A stretch of 64,000 nt of DNA from Marasmius tenuissimus. Its lineage: Eukaryota; Basidiomycota; Agaricomycetes; Agaricales; Marasmiaceae. Of this stretch, positions 33,805 to 45,259 are shown piece by piece. How positions within the stretch are numbered: position 1 is the first letter of the stretch; the number at the start of each line of letters is the position of its first letter. Where the stretch lies: positions 2,604,001 through 2,668,000 of the forward strand of contig JAQOTA010000054.1 of the NCBI GenBank assembly GCA_029532415.1, written 5' to 3'. The notes under the pieces are model-generated. The model searched no databases. It was not told where the DNA came from and saw only the letters and a list, made by a program, of their open reading frames with translations. The position numbers and the translations under genes are program-made.

Positions 33805-34456
33805 CTATTTCTTCGGTTTCTTCGCACTGTCTCATAGTTGAGCATATGGTTCGCAAAGCAGCAAGAGAGAGAACCCATACCCGTATCTACTCCTAGCAGT
33901 CATTCTTCCTGGAACACCGCCGAAGTCAAGCGCCCCACGGACAAGGTGGTATCTGAGAAACGTCAATGTAATTAGCCACAGTCGAACGGAAATTAAGAGA
34001 AACGCACTTGACACCGGGCAAATCCTTTACACGTCCTCCTCTAACCAAAACAACACTGTGTTCTTGCAGATTATGTCCCTCTCCCTGAATATAAGCCATG
34101 ACAGATTCTCCGTTCGTCAACTTGACCCTCGCGACTTTCCGCTTCGCAGAGTTGGGCTTTTTGGGTGTTCGAATCATGATTTGAGTGCATACACCCTTCC
34201 TCTGCGGGCACCGTTCGAGTAGAGGTGAAGCAGTCAATGCAGTTCTTCGCAAGGGCTTCTTTTTACGCTTCATGGCTTGGTTCATAGTTGCCGAGGCGGT
34301 AGGGGAAGGATGGAACGCCCTGAGCAGATGACCACGTGCGAGGATACTATTCGTAGGCGTAGTGAGACCATGTCGCGCAGAAAGTGAGGGAAGAGTATTC
34401 CTGGAAAGACCCGAGGTCGAGCATACCCTCGAGAATGCTCGGAATATGGAGGTCAT
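33805..34456 (-). CDS. MRPS12: Mitochondrial small-subunit ribosomal protein uS12m (intact copy)
   Basis: Nuclear-encoded S12 of the mitochondrial ribosome, part of the decoding site. The presequence-like start [16 protein letters not shown] leads through a basic, Ser-rich leader to [17 protein letters not shown]. The hallmark [17 protein letters not shown] and the loop [20 protein letters not shown] follow. After a 54-bp intron comes [13 protein letters not shown] and RSRYG. A second intron then joins a tiny last exon of 22 nt, giving GAKKPKK and a stop at 33805. If that intron were ignored, the frame would end in a hydrophobic tail foreign to the family. Divergent from NSE2, with 96 bp between start codons. 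This is the only unbroken one of three copies, so it must carry the essential function if the assembly is right. Confidence 0.92.
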
Positions 34457-34552
34457 TTCCAAGAAGGTGTTTGTCGTTGTTTATCCTCTTCGTCCCAAAG
34501 TTGTTGGTCACGTTACGACGCGTCTGTGGCTTTTCTCTCATCTTCCATCACC

Positions 34553-35886
34553 ATGGCCATCGGTTCTTCTTCGCGTCGTAGAGGCTCACGCCGAGAACCC
34601 ACCTCAGATATAGATGAAGATGCTCCCAGCAACTCTCGCATGCAAGTGGATGATGATGTTGATGAAGATGAAGATGAAGAACCGCGTCGTACAAAGAACA
34701 CAGCTGTGAAAAAAGAGAAGAGAACTTCGACCAAAGGTAAAGGACGCGCCGCATCTGAAGAGGAAGATAGAGATGGTGCAGATGACGATGCCAGTGACAA
34801 TGACGACGACGAGGTTATCGATGTCGAAAACTTCCCTGATCAACCGCTGGAACGGCGTTTAACCGCGCAGAAGGTGAAAGGCTTCTCGGATGACTGGGTG
34901 CAGTTGGTCGACGCTATCCAAGGTACTGAAAAGTCGGTTGAAGCCATAGCATTGGCTTTGGCGGAGTCAACGGATGGTGACACTGCTGAAAAGGTGCGCA
35001 CTATCTTGATATCTCAGAAGAATGTCCATAATCATGCTATTTCCAGGAAATTTTGGCGTTGGAAGGAACCTTAAAGCATCTCATTGACGTGGAGAACGAA
35101 GTCAGACGCCAGCAGGGGCTGCTCTCCGACCTTGCACAGACCGTGGCCACTCAGGACGTGGTATGTCTTCCTGAACCGCTTTTCTGCATGAACAATTACC
35201 GAGCCGCTCCCCCGAACTTTCAAGAGCGACATCTTGGATCGGTATATTACTGGTGTTAAGGAACAGAAGAAGCACTACAAGGAAATGACGACGCGCCAGA
35301 AATACGCTAAGCACGCGGTTTACAAGACTTTCAAGGAAGGCCTTTATGTCAGTCCGAACTCGCTTTGATTCTCGATGCATATTCTTATGTCTTTCAGGCT
35401 GTCGATCATCCGGGTGAAGCTATGCCACCTATCAGTGACTTTATAACCCAAGGTATACCAAACCTCTCTTTCCAGAATCCAAACCTCTCAGCTCAATTTG
35501 CCCCCTTTTCTTGTAGAACCTGGAGACGATGAGGACGACGACGAGGATATCGAAGTTGGAGGTGTCACTCAAGACTTCAAGTGCCCGCTCACACTGAGGG
35601 AGCTGGAGGATCCTGTCACCTCGTATGTTCCATTTCCCCTTAGTCGTGTTTCTTACTCATATTCAATTGACATAGGTCAATCTGCAAACATTCATTCTCT
35701 CGAGATGCGTTGCGCCAGTTGTTTGGCAACGACCGAGGTTCGAAGAAATGCCCCGCCTCCGGCTGCAACAAGTCCTTCCGACTGGCTGATTGTCAACCAG
35801 ACAAGATACTTGCCCAGAGGATGCGGATCTATGCTAAACGACAGAAGGAGAAGAATAACGTTTCTGCCGACGAAATTATTGGGTGA
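34553..35886 (+). CDS. NSE2: SUMO E3 ligase NSE2/MMS21 of the SMC5/6 complex (intact copy)
   Basis: Nuclear SUMO ligase that docks on SMC5 and acts in DNA repair and recombination. The N-terminus is basic then acidic (MAIGSSSRRRGSRREP; DEDEDEE) with VIDVENFPDQPLERR. After an intron ending at about 35050 comes a helical region, TLKHLIDVENEVRRQQGL, then DILDRYITGVKEQKKHYKEM, the part that binds SMC5. The SP-RING follows: CPLTLRELEDPVTS, then after an intron SICKHSFSRDALRQLF and KKCPASGCNKSF, with the zinc-binding Cys and His residues present. It ends SADEIIG at 35886. Five or so short introns keep frame. The first exon and promoter are duplicated twice to the left, but only this copy has the coiled-coil and catalytic parts. 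Confidence 0.92.
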
Positions 35887-36358
35887 TAGTCTTGAGAAAT
35901 TGAGAACGGTTTTCTTGAATCTTTGCTATGCTTACTCAGGGCCGACACTATTACTACCACATCCTTCGCTAATTGTACTGTACGAACATTTTCCTATGAC
36001 CCTATGAGTCTTTAGCGAGCGCTGTACGCCGATCCGCATAAGGTCACCCTCACTGGCGAACACTTCACTGCTCAACGTCCATGTCGGCAACTGCCGATCC
36101 CTCTTACACCATCACCATCTGCTTCAATCATGTCTGCATACTCTACATCGTAACGATGCTCGACTGTTTTATCCGCGCGCCCAGACTGCGGCACCGACCA
36201 AATCACTGCAGGATCTCAGACGTGACTCGAAAAGTTCGGGGGCGCCCAACATAGCCCAACATACGTCAAACATAGTCAATTGTAATGTCACTTTGAATCA
36301 CACTGGACTTCAAAAGACACGCTTCCTTCTTTCTGCCATCGATAACCCAGAATTAATA
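35887..36358. other. Spacer between NSE2 and the DUF2828 gene
   Basis: No gene seen. A short run of repeated CATAGCCCAACATA-like words lies at 36240-36275. An in-frame non-ATG extension upstream of 36359 is not used. Confidence 0.5.
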
Positions 36359-38621
36359 ATGGCCTTCAGCCAGAGATACTCTCTTCCCGAGCTCCCTGAA
36401 CTTTACGATCCCAATTTCCTCGATGTCCTGGTACCCGCATCATCGCCCATGGACGAAGACCAAAAAACTGTCGTCGATCCCGAACCTGTTCCCAAAAATC
36501 CACTGGTAGACGCCCTGGAATCCACCTCTCATCGTAAGAAAACGACCAACGATGCCATGGCCTATGATTCGACGCTATCGGCCACTCTTGACGCCTTTAA
36601 CGGCCTTAATCCCTATTCAGAAGGAAAAGAGCTGGCAAGGCTCCTGGACAACGCATGGCAAGAAGATCCAGCGCTGACCTTGAGGTTGATTTGGCAACAA
36701 AGGAGCATCCATGAGGGCAAGTCAGAAAAGGAAGGTTTCTATCGGTGAGTTGTCTGTCATTGCTAATGTTTTGTATGGCGATTTATTCGTTCTCAATGAT
36801 TCTAGTGCATACGGCTGGCTGTACGAAAATCACCCTCGAACCGCCATCCAAAACCTCCCCATGCTCGTCTCCAACTCGTGCCCTCCTAGCAAAGCCCATC
36901 CTGACGGAGTTCGCTCTCACGGCTACTGGAAAGACCTTCTAAACATTCTGGTCCTCGCTCTGGACGGAGAGCTCGGTTCATCCTCTCCCACATTCTTCAC
37001 GAAGCCGAAACTCCCTTACACATACCCTCAACGCAACTCCAAACCAAAAGCCGGACTGGCGGCCCATAAAAAGCATAATGAGGAACAGGAGACGAAAGCG
37101 AAGGAGAAACGCGTTGAAGCCAGCAAGGAGCAACACACCCAGTTGTTGCAGAAGTTGAAAGAAGATCGCACGTATCGTGCTCTCTACGTGATGGTTGCAA
37201 GGCTGTTCGCAGATCGACTCGCGGAGGATCTGCGCGTCCTGGAGGAGATCCAGAAACTTCCGAAAAACGACGAGCGGACAAAGGAGCTTCAGTACAAGGT
37301 CTCGCTAGCGGGCAAATGGGCTCCCACTCCTGGTGCATCCCACGATAAGAATACCAATATCGCATCCGCTATTGTCTTGCTGCTGCACCACCGTCGTGAA
37401 ACATTGCCGATTGACTTCCCTCGTTCCGTTGAGAACCTTCAGCCTACCTCTCCCCCATCAGAAAGAGAGAAAGCCCTCGAAACTCTTCGTTCTTTCTTCC
37501 AGCGATGGGTCCTCACTCCTCTTCGCGCTGCCGCTGTCGTTACGGAGCCTTTCATGGCCGCTAACAAATGGACCGAAATCAGGTACAACCGGGTGCCCTC
37601 GATCTGCATGAAGAAAAACATGGAGCGGTTCTTCCAGCACGACCAAGTAGGCTTCGAGAAATACCTCACGGCCGTTGAAAGTGGGAAGAAGGGGATCAGC
37701 GGAGGAACGTTGCTCCCGCATCAGGTCGTCGCGAAGGCGATCGAGCTTGGGGACGCGATGCAGCTCCAAGCTCAAGGACAGCTTCAAGAGGCGAAGACGG
37801 CGAAGGAGAAGCTGAAGCACCTCAAGTCTCAGATGGCGGAGAAACAGATGCGAGTTGTGGAGGCTCAGTGGAAGACGTTGATCGAAAAATTGAGGGAAGC
37901 CGGGAAAATTGAGAACGCCATCGCAGTGTGTGATGTGTCGGGGTCTATGGGAAACGCGCACTATAGCACGAACACGAAGCATCCCTCTCCAATTCTTCCG
38001 GCTCTCGCGCTCTCTATGGTCCTCGCGCAGCTGGCCAAACCTCCGTTCGATAGTGGCTTCATCACCTTTTCGGCGAACCCCCAGTACGTGAAGTTGGATA
38101 GCACTTTGGGGCTTTATGATTCGTTGATGAAGATGGAGCAAGCGGAATGGGGAATGAACACGGACTTTGAGAGTGTGTTCCTCAAGCTGATCTTGCCGTT
38201 GGCGGTGAAGAATAACATCAAGAAGGAGGATATGGTGAAGAGGTTATTCGTGTTCTCCGACATGCAGTTCGATGCTGCTCGGCAGGGACGGGCAGCGGAC
38301 GATTGGACGACGAGTCACGATGTCGTGGAGAAGCATTTTAAGGATGCGGGGTATGATGTACCCCAGATCGTGTACTGGGATTTGGCGGCTGGAGGAACGG
38401 TGGAGGCGCAGGCAGACCGGGAGGGTGTAGCGATGATGAATGGGTTTTCGCCGGCGTTGATGAAGGTGTTCATGGGCGAGGACGATGACGAAGAGATGGA
38501 TGATTGGGAAAAGGTGGAAGATGAGAAAGACAAGGATGAGAAAGAGAAGTTTGACCCGATCACGGTCATGAAGAAGGCGGCAATGAGGAAGAGCTTCGAC
38601 GGGTTAGTTGTGGTGGATTGA
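36359..38621 (+). CDS. DUF2828 protein with von Willebrand factor A domain
   Basis: Two exons, 36359-36744 and 36806-38621, joined through a 61-bp intron to give FYRAYGWLYENHPRTAIQNL. The N-terminal part has LNPYSEGKELARLLDNAW and LTLRLIWQQRSIHEGK, typical of the helical region of DUF2828 proteins, which resembles the TROVE fold. A charged helical insertion follows (NEEQETKAKEKRVEASKEQH). The C-terminal vWA-like domain has the metal site DVSGSMG (MIDAS), LFVFSDMQFDAA and IVYWDLA. The acidic tail DDDEEMDDWEKVEDEKDKDE ends before a conserved-looking MRKSFDGLVVVD. DUF2828 proteins occur in plants and fungi with no settled function; by analogy with Ro60 an RNA-related role is possible but unproven. 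Confidence 0.88.
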
Positions 38622-39651
38622 ACGACTACTGGTTCAGGTGAAGTTTTCTGTTCCATTTTTGATACCCCTCGCAAGTGTACTTTACATGTACTTTTAGTCA
38701 TAGGAAATGATATGTTCAACTTGACCCCACGAGTACCCCTCTGCAAGGACCAGTCAGACGTCAGCTAAAAGTATCCATGAGAAATGGATTAGCTGGATGA
38801 GTGTTAAGCATCTCTGGATATCCTTAAGCCAGGCCTGCTTGCGAGCTGAAGCTAACTCACGTTTATTCCCACACACCTACACTGACCAATTGGAACGTGG
38901 CTGATGTACGAGTTATCCTCCCATCGGTGTTCGCGTTCAGTCCAGAAATACTTATAAAGTGAAAACGCTCAGGTCGACCATAGTAACTCACAAAGGTCGA
39001 CTATGGCACTGGTACACTCCTCGATTCATCCGATTGACTCTCAATCATCCGGTTTCCCGGAAACCAATTCGACAGGTGGCTACAATTTGGAGACTCGGAG
39101 ACTCCCGTAGCCTCGGACTACACACGGCTCGCTAATGCGATTCAATTTGTATCATTGTGCAGGCTCCATTTAATGCTAGCCAAGCCATCTCGTTCCTGGC
39201 GATGAGCTCAAGTGCAGTCCCTTGCGAGTCTCTTATGTCAACTCGTGCGATCAATCAACCTCTTCTACTTACCCACGAACGCAGGAACCACGCATCTCGG
39301 GTATAATGGCAGCGCTGTCTGGGATTTTTGGACGTGAAATCAATGTTTGAGGAGGTACGTGGGCTCCCACTCTCAACAAATCTTTCTTGATCCTTACGGC
39401 GGTTTTCCTCCAAGAGCCGGTCGACCCACCTTGGCGACCGTCGGACCTACTGGGCAGTCGCACATCCACAAAAATTGTACTCATCATTGGCTGCAATAGT
39501 CTAATGACGCGAAGCTTTCGCTTGCGCGCGGGCCCGAAGAGTAGCGCGCTGAAATCCCTCAAGAAAGATTCCCTATAAAATGCCTCATTCAGACGCACCA
39601 AAATCTTTGTGACCTCCGGGCTCAACTTTCTACGGGATCTTGGTGGCAATC
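38622..39651. other. Laccase upstream region
   Basis: About 1 kb with no supported gene. Holds the 3' region of the DUF2828 gene and the laccase promoter. A 126-codon minus-strand frame at 39649-39269 overlaps the promoter and has no recognisable motif. Confidence 0.5.
39574..39580 (+). promoter_or_regulatory. TATA box of the laccase gene
   Basis: TATAAAA lies 78 bp upstream of the ATG at 39652, a usual distance for fungal laccases, which are mostly inducible TATA-containing genes. Confidence 0.6.
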
Positions 39652-42415
39652 ATGTTCAAAGGACTTGTATCGCTCCTCTCTCTATCGGTTCTTCCCGGCG
39701 TCCTTGGGGCCGTCCGTAACATCGACCTTACGGTTCAGAATAAGGTCGTCAGTCCAGACGGTTTTCCGCGGTCGTACGTCAACCTTCGTTCATGATCGAT
39801 CCTACTCCGTCCGTGTGCTGAATACGACACCTCTCTTTCCAGTGCTATCGTTGCGGGTGACACCTTCCCAGGCCAGCTTATCACGGTAGACAAGGGCGAT
39901 GCTGTGGATATTGCTCTACACAATAAGTTGACGGATACCACTATGAGGAGGAGCACGAGTATTGTGAGTTTATTATCTTTCTGCTGTTTCGGGGGTCCTG
40001 AAGCTTTTTTGCCTGTCATAGCACTGGCACGGATTTTTCCAAGCCCGAACATCTTACGCTGATGGACCTGCGTCAGTGCCTGTCCTGCCTCCCCAAACCA
40101 GACCTTCGAATTGATCCTCGACGCGTAGATTCGTTAACCAATGCCCGATCGCACCCGGTACAACGTTCCATTATGCATTTGACACCGCTGGACAGACTGG
40201 AAAGTGAGTCATCATCCATCCTTATCTCTTAAGAGATTGTTCACCCGTTACATCATAGTTATTGGTACCACTCCCACTTGTCTACTCAATACTGTGACGG
40301 CCTTCGAGGTGCATTTATCGTGTACGGTGGGTGGACTTCTCGCTCCTCGACTCGAACTCGGCTGATTTGTCTGTAAACTGGCCGGTAGACCCGGATGACC
40401 CCCTCAAAGACCTCTACGATGTCGATGACGGTGAGTTTACAGCGCATCCTCTAAGACACAGGGCCGTAGCTCATTGGTAAACTCTTGTGTCGCTACAGAG
40501 AGCACGATCATCACGCTCGCAGACTGGTATCACGTCGTCGCACCCGATGCGCAAACCGATTTCTTCAAGAGTGGAACTGTACCGTAAGCTCTCATTCCAT
40601 GTTGATCGGAACGAGGCAATTAACTATCGAGATTGCACCAGCATCCCCGATTCCGGTCTCATAAACGGAAGGGGTCGTTATATCAACGGGGTAAGCACTC
40701 GCCGCTTTCTGGGCTGCTTTCATGTCTGAGCGGCTTTCTTTTAGCCACTGGTACCTTACGCAGTTATCAACGTCGAACAAGGCAAACGCTACCGCTTCCG
40801 TCTCATCTCTATCTCTTGTCGCCCGTTCTTTACCTTCTCCGTCGACAATCACAATATCACTGCGATGGAATTTGATGGTGTTGAGCACGATCCTGTTACG
40901 GTCCAGAACGTTGACGTCTATGCTGGTTCGGTATTTCCTGCCAGGTTCATAGAACGCCGGATTGACCCAATGTTATAGCGCAGCGCGTATCGGTTATACT
41001 CGAGGCGAATCAACCGGTGGACAACTACTGGATTCGTGCACCGTACGTTCTTCTCAGGTTTTTGTTGCTTCTCCGTCACTGATGTAATCGCACTTTTTAG
41101 GCCCACAGGTGGCGCTGGTGCCTCGGCTGGTGGGAACCCCAATCGTACGCGACTTGCTATGAATCGTCGTCCTAGAAAGTTTTGGTCTGATCCCATCTAC
41201 CCACACCAGTTGACCCAGCCTTGACCAAGGCTATTCTTCGATACGTTGGTGCCCCCGACGCAGAACCTACCACCGTGAATACGCCTGGGCCCAAGCTCGA
41301 TGATGCCGATATGCATGTACGTCTTGCATCTTTGGCAGGATTAGGCCGCACTTACCGAAGACTCTTCTCTAGCCCATCGCGTCCGAGGGTCCTGGGAAGG
41401 TTTGTTTTTGTGTAGTCATCACCGTTTCCTTCTGGTTTCTGACATACTCAATTGATTAAAAGCTTGGGTCAGAGCCTGCTGATGTAGCCTACAACTTGTT
41501 GATCTCCCAGGTACGTGAACTCTTTTGAACATGCATAGAATGAGCCAAAGGCTCAATACGATATCAGCCTAACCCTCCGTTCTTCGACATCAACGGTATC
41601 TCGTACCTCTCGCCTACCGTCCCGGTACTCTTGCAAATTTTGAGTGGAGCAGCGGAGCCCGAGGATTTCTTGCCCTCCGTGAGTTCAGCCATATTTCCTG
41701 GCCTGCTTGCCTGTATACTGATACGCTGTTTCAGGAACAAGTATGTCTTCCACTTGGTGCATATGAAATGATAGAAGGAGGCTGACTTCGTACCTTTCTC
41801 TGCACGTCAGATCTTTTTCCTGCCGCCCAACAAAACCATCGAGATCTCTATACCTGGCACGGGAGGTACGCCGGTTTTTCCATGCTGTCTGGACATTATA
41901 CTCAAGTTTTCGCCCCGTCTTGCATAGCACATCCATTCCATTGTACGGCTTCGTCGTTATATTCTCTCTCCCCATGGTCTGACATAACTGATAGTGCACG
42001 GACATAATTTCGACGTCGTTCGGGTCTCGAATTCGACCGTAGTCAACTATGTTAACCCACCGCGGAGGGATGTCATGCCAGGTGGGCTCGGTTGTTCACT
42101 GGACGCCTGTAATACTCAACCCCTTTCAATATTTTCCAGTCAATGGTGGCAATATGACCTTCCGATTCAAGAGCGATAACCCCGGTGCCTGGTTCTTGCA
42201 TTGGTAAGTCCCTCCACCCGCCTCTAGTAAATATCAGGCTGAAATAATCCTTCGCCCTGCGAAGCCACATCGATTGGCATCTTGAAGCTGGCCTGGCCAT
42301 AGCCTTTGCGGAGTCTCCCGCCGACAATATCAACGGTCCTCATGCTCAAATCGTTCCCAAGGACTGGAGCGAGTTGTGCCCAGAATACAACGCATTGGAG
42401 CCCGAGAAGCAGTAA
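39652..42415 (+). CDS. Secreted laccase (multicopper oxidase), about 21 exons
   Basis: Extracellular copper oxidase that oxidises phenols with reduction of oxygen to water. The signal peptide [20 protein letters not shown] precedes [18 protein letters not shown]. All four copper signatures can be assembled: HWHGFFQ (40022), [25 protein letters not shown] and [11 protein letters not shown]. Between them lie [38 protein letters not shown] and [13 protein letters not shown]. Two exons are tiny: 6 nt at 41735-41740 (GAACAA) and 15 nt at 41928-41942, which supplies HPFH of the third copper motif. Both are needed to give LPSEQIFFLPP and [16 protein letters not shown]. Every junction I checked keeps frame, so the gene appears intact. 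It ends ALEPEKQ. Likely role: lignin or litter decay, or pigment and morphogenesis; substrate cannot be told. Confidence 0.92.
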
Positions 42416-43343
42416 GAGCACCTACCAGTAGAAAGGCATGCTATAGTGCCACCCGAACCTCTTTCTGTAATTATTGAAGACTGGGGCCACGTATGATGAA
42501 GTTTTTATTATTTATGCTTGCAATACACCTTGTTCAATTCATTCTTTCTCTATCTCTATCCGCGACGCGCGTAGACTTTATAAGTCCAATTTGAATGTTC
42601 GGTGATTGCCGAGCCGAGACGTTGAAGGTCTTCGCAAACCAGTTACAGCGGAACCAATACCACCAACATGCTGTCCACTATTGCCTCCACTTTCCTGTGA
42701 CTGATAGGCTCTCTTGGGCTTTCCATACCCTCCCAATTTCCTTCCCATGATCAGTGTCCATGGCGATCGAGCAACATACCTTTGGTATGGCCCGCAGCAC
42801 CAAACTTCTGAGGTATGTGGCAATCGTGCTCTTCAATTCGAGCTAGCGTGCCCGACTATACTTAGCGCACTCGCTCTTTGGCTACCGCTACTCTATTGCT
42901 CCCGTTGTATGAGGAAGCAATAATCGCGAGATTTATGCGAGATACGTATCAAAACTGATACGATTCACGAACGCACAGTCCACTGTTACGGGACGGGCCC
43001 AATACGAAGCACCCTGAAGCACCTGGGACTATGATGCCCCACCTCGCTAATTCTGTAAAAATCTTAGCGTTGGCAACGAGCTTTTCGACGTTTCTTGGGA
43101 CCAACCTGGAACGAACACATCATACATCATGGTCAGGGTGATGGATAACCCCGAGGTATATAAAGTCCACGCCGGGCGATCTGTCCGTCATTCTTCTCTC
43201 CCTCTTTCCAGTTCCTCCACTCTTTGTTCAATTCTTGCCAGTCAAGAAGTCTTTTATCTACGCTTTTCTTCATCGCAGGCGCTCTTTCCTTGAAACTTTC
43301 TTTCCAACTTCTTTTTTCTTAGGTCGTCGTCACAATACCCATC
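42416..43343. other. Intergenic, upstream of the second secreted-protein gene
   Basis: No gene supported. Contains the laccase 3' region and, near the right end, a TATA box. Confidence 0.5.
43157..43165 (+). promoter_or_regulatory. TATA box of the secreted paralogue
   Basis: TATATAAAG lies 178 bp before the ATG at 43344, with pyrimidine-rich DNA from 43190 to 43320. Same arrangement as the paralogue at 11994. Confidence 0.6.
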
Positions 43344-44821
43344 ATGCTTTCTTCAAAGACCGTTTTGCTTGCTATTACCTGCTTCGGCCTCAGCTCGTGG
43401 GGTGCACCTGTTTTCCGTCGTCAAGTGCCGCAAGGTCTGCACACATTATATCGGCGTCCCGTTTGTGATATTGACCATATAGTATGAACAGAGCACTCTC
43501 ACAGGGCTACTCTCCTTGCCGTCCAGAAATCCATTCAAGAGAACAATGTCGAGGGCTTTTTGGATCCCGTTTTCGGTCTCTTGGGCAATGCTGCCGCTGC
43601 TGCCGGTCTTGGAAACACCCAAGTCAGTACTTCCAGCCTCTAACAGAATGGGACGGTCAACTGAACGGAAAGCTCGTTTAGGATGCTACCTGCTTGCAAC
43701 AAGCCATGGCCGACCGTGCCTTCACCAACGCCAAGGAGGCGGGAGACGTAGACGGTCAAGTCCAAGCTCTCATTTACCGTGCTCTCGAGCGCAACTCCTT
43801 GTCCGTAGGCGCCACCACCGACGCGTGCACGTCCGTCCAGGCCGTCAACCCAGAAATTGCTGCTCTCCAACAACACCAAGACGCTGCATCCCCCGGCGCT
43901 GACCAGACCAACAAGGATATCGAGATTGAGCTCGCGAAGCAGATCGCTTCTGTTGGAGGTGACCCGCTCCTCGCTCTCAACTCTGGAACGTTTGCTCCTG
44001 GACAGACCAACGACCCTACCGCCAAGGGAAACAGTTGTAACGATGAGAACGATGACAATGGCTGCATCTTCACCCTGAACCTCCTGACGCCCGCTGCAAC
44101 CGAGGAAGAGATTCTCGCTGCGGTTGGCGGTGCTGCTGGAGGCAATGGGGCCAACAACGGAAATGCTGGCGGGGCTGCTGGGAACACTGGAAACACCGGC
44201 AACACCGGCGGAGCAACTGGCAACACTGGCAACAACAATGGAAATGCTGGCAACAATGGCGCCAACAACAGTGGGAACACTGGCAACAGCGGAAACGCTG
44301 GAGGTGCTGCTGGGAACAACACCGGCAACACTGGCGCCGACAATGGTAACGCTGGCAACAACGGTGCCAACAATGGCAACGCTGGCAACACTGGCGCCAA
44401 CAACGGCAATGCAGGAAACACTGGTAACAACGGTGCCAACAACGGAAACGCTGGCGGCAACACTGGAAACAACGGCGGAGCTGCAGGCAACACTGGTGCC
44501 GGAAACGCTGGGTTCGTTACTTCCTCGCCCTCCATCTTGATTCGTGTGAGCTCTGGCTGATTATCTTCGTTCTACAGCGGCAACCTCCAAACTTTCACTG
44601 GTGCCCTCGGAGGAGAGACCGCTCCTGCCGTCACTCCTGGTGGAAGAGGCTTCCAGGTCGCGGGTTCCGATGACTTCTTGAACGTCGGTGCTGCGTTGGG
44701 TCGTAGCTGCGATATCCAGAAGAACAAGTGTGCCAACGTTGCCAACTCTGGTGGAGGAGACTTCTCCGTTTCAGATTGTGATGCTCAGGGCAATGAGTGC
44801 AGGGCGGCTATCAGCGCCTAA
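43344..44821 (+). CDS. Secreted protein with Asn/Gly-rich repeat linker, paralogue of the gene at 11994
   Basis: Signal peptide MLSSKTVLLAITCFGLSSWG, then FRRQVPQ with a dibasic site. The intron after CCGCAAG (43435) ends at about 43490, giving EHSHRATLLAVQKSIQE. A second intron comes before DATCLQQAMADRAFTNAKEA. The N-terminal domain matches the paralogue almost residue for residue (GGDPLLALNSGTFAPGQTND). The linker is different: about 120 residues of GNNGANNGNAGNTG-type repeats in place of the Thr/Val repeats. A last intron (about 44515-44575) leads to LGGETAPAVTPGGRGF and RSCDIQKNKCANVANSGG. The conserved ends with a freely changing middle suggest two folded Cys-containing parts joined by a flexible, probably surface-exposed spacer. 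Function unknown. Confidence 0.8.
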
Positions 44822-45259
44822 ATGACGACAAAAGATTTTATTCACTTTCATTCAAACCAAGTTGGTACTTTTGCCTTAGTTTCGTAGATATCCGTTGGCG
44901 GTTTTGAACAATATAGTGGTTGGACAAGGAATTCGTGAGTGCGTGAAGATCGAAGCTCGGAGAACCACCGACGTTTTAAGTAGCCCAAATATGTTTCCAT
45001 ATTTGTGCGACTGTTGCTTGTCGAACTGATAATCATGAGTAAGCGCTGAGCGTACCAGTAGTCTCGCCCGTAATCCTCAGACGACGATACTCAGTGTTCG
45101 AAGTTTATGCTCGCAGCTCCATCGAGAAGTGGCGTTGGTAAGGGGAGAAATGAAAGGGAAAGTGCAGTCGAGTTCCCGGTCGTCTTCGTTTGATTTATCA
45201 ATTCCCTCAGACAATCTAAAGCAACCTAATCTCGCCTCCTACGTACGTCGTCACATAAC
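44822..45259. other. Convergent spacer
   Basis: Holds the 3' regions of the secreted paralogue and of the minus-strand mitochondrial gene. Nothing else recognised. Confidence 0.5.

Noticed and set aside
33832..33870. Hydrophobic C-terminal tail on uS12m
   Set aside because: Explained by an unspliced second intron; splicing gives the normal GAKKPKK end.
37458..38141. 227-codon minus-strand open frame
   Set aside because: Antisense of the DUF2828 coding exon, which has clear family motifs.
39269..39649. 126-codon minus-strand open frame in the laccase promoter
   Set aside because: No motif, no splice support, and it overlaps the laccase TATA box and transcription start.
40461..40497. tRNA-like 5' half (GGGCCGTAGCTCATTGGTA)
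   Set aside because: It lies inside a laccase intron, and no matching anticodon arm, T arm or acceptor 3' strand follows; exon sequence begins at 40499.
43774..44535. 253-codon minus-strand Pro/Leu-rich open frame
   Set aside because: Mirror image of the Asn/Gly repeats in the secreted paralogue; no independent support.
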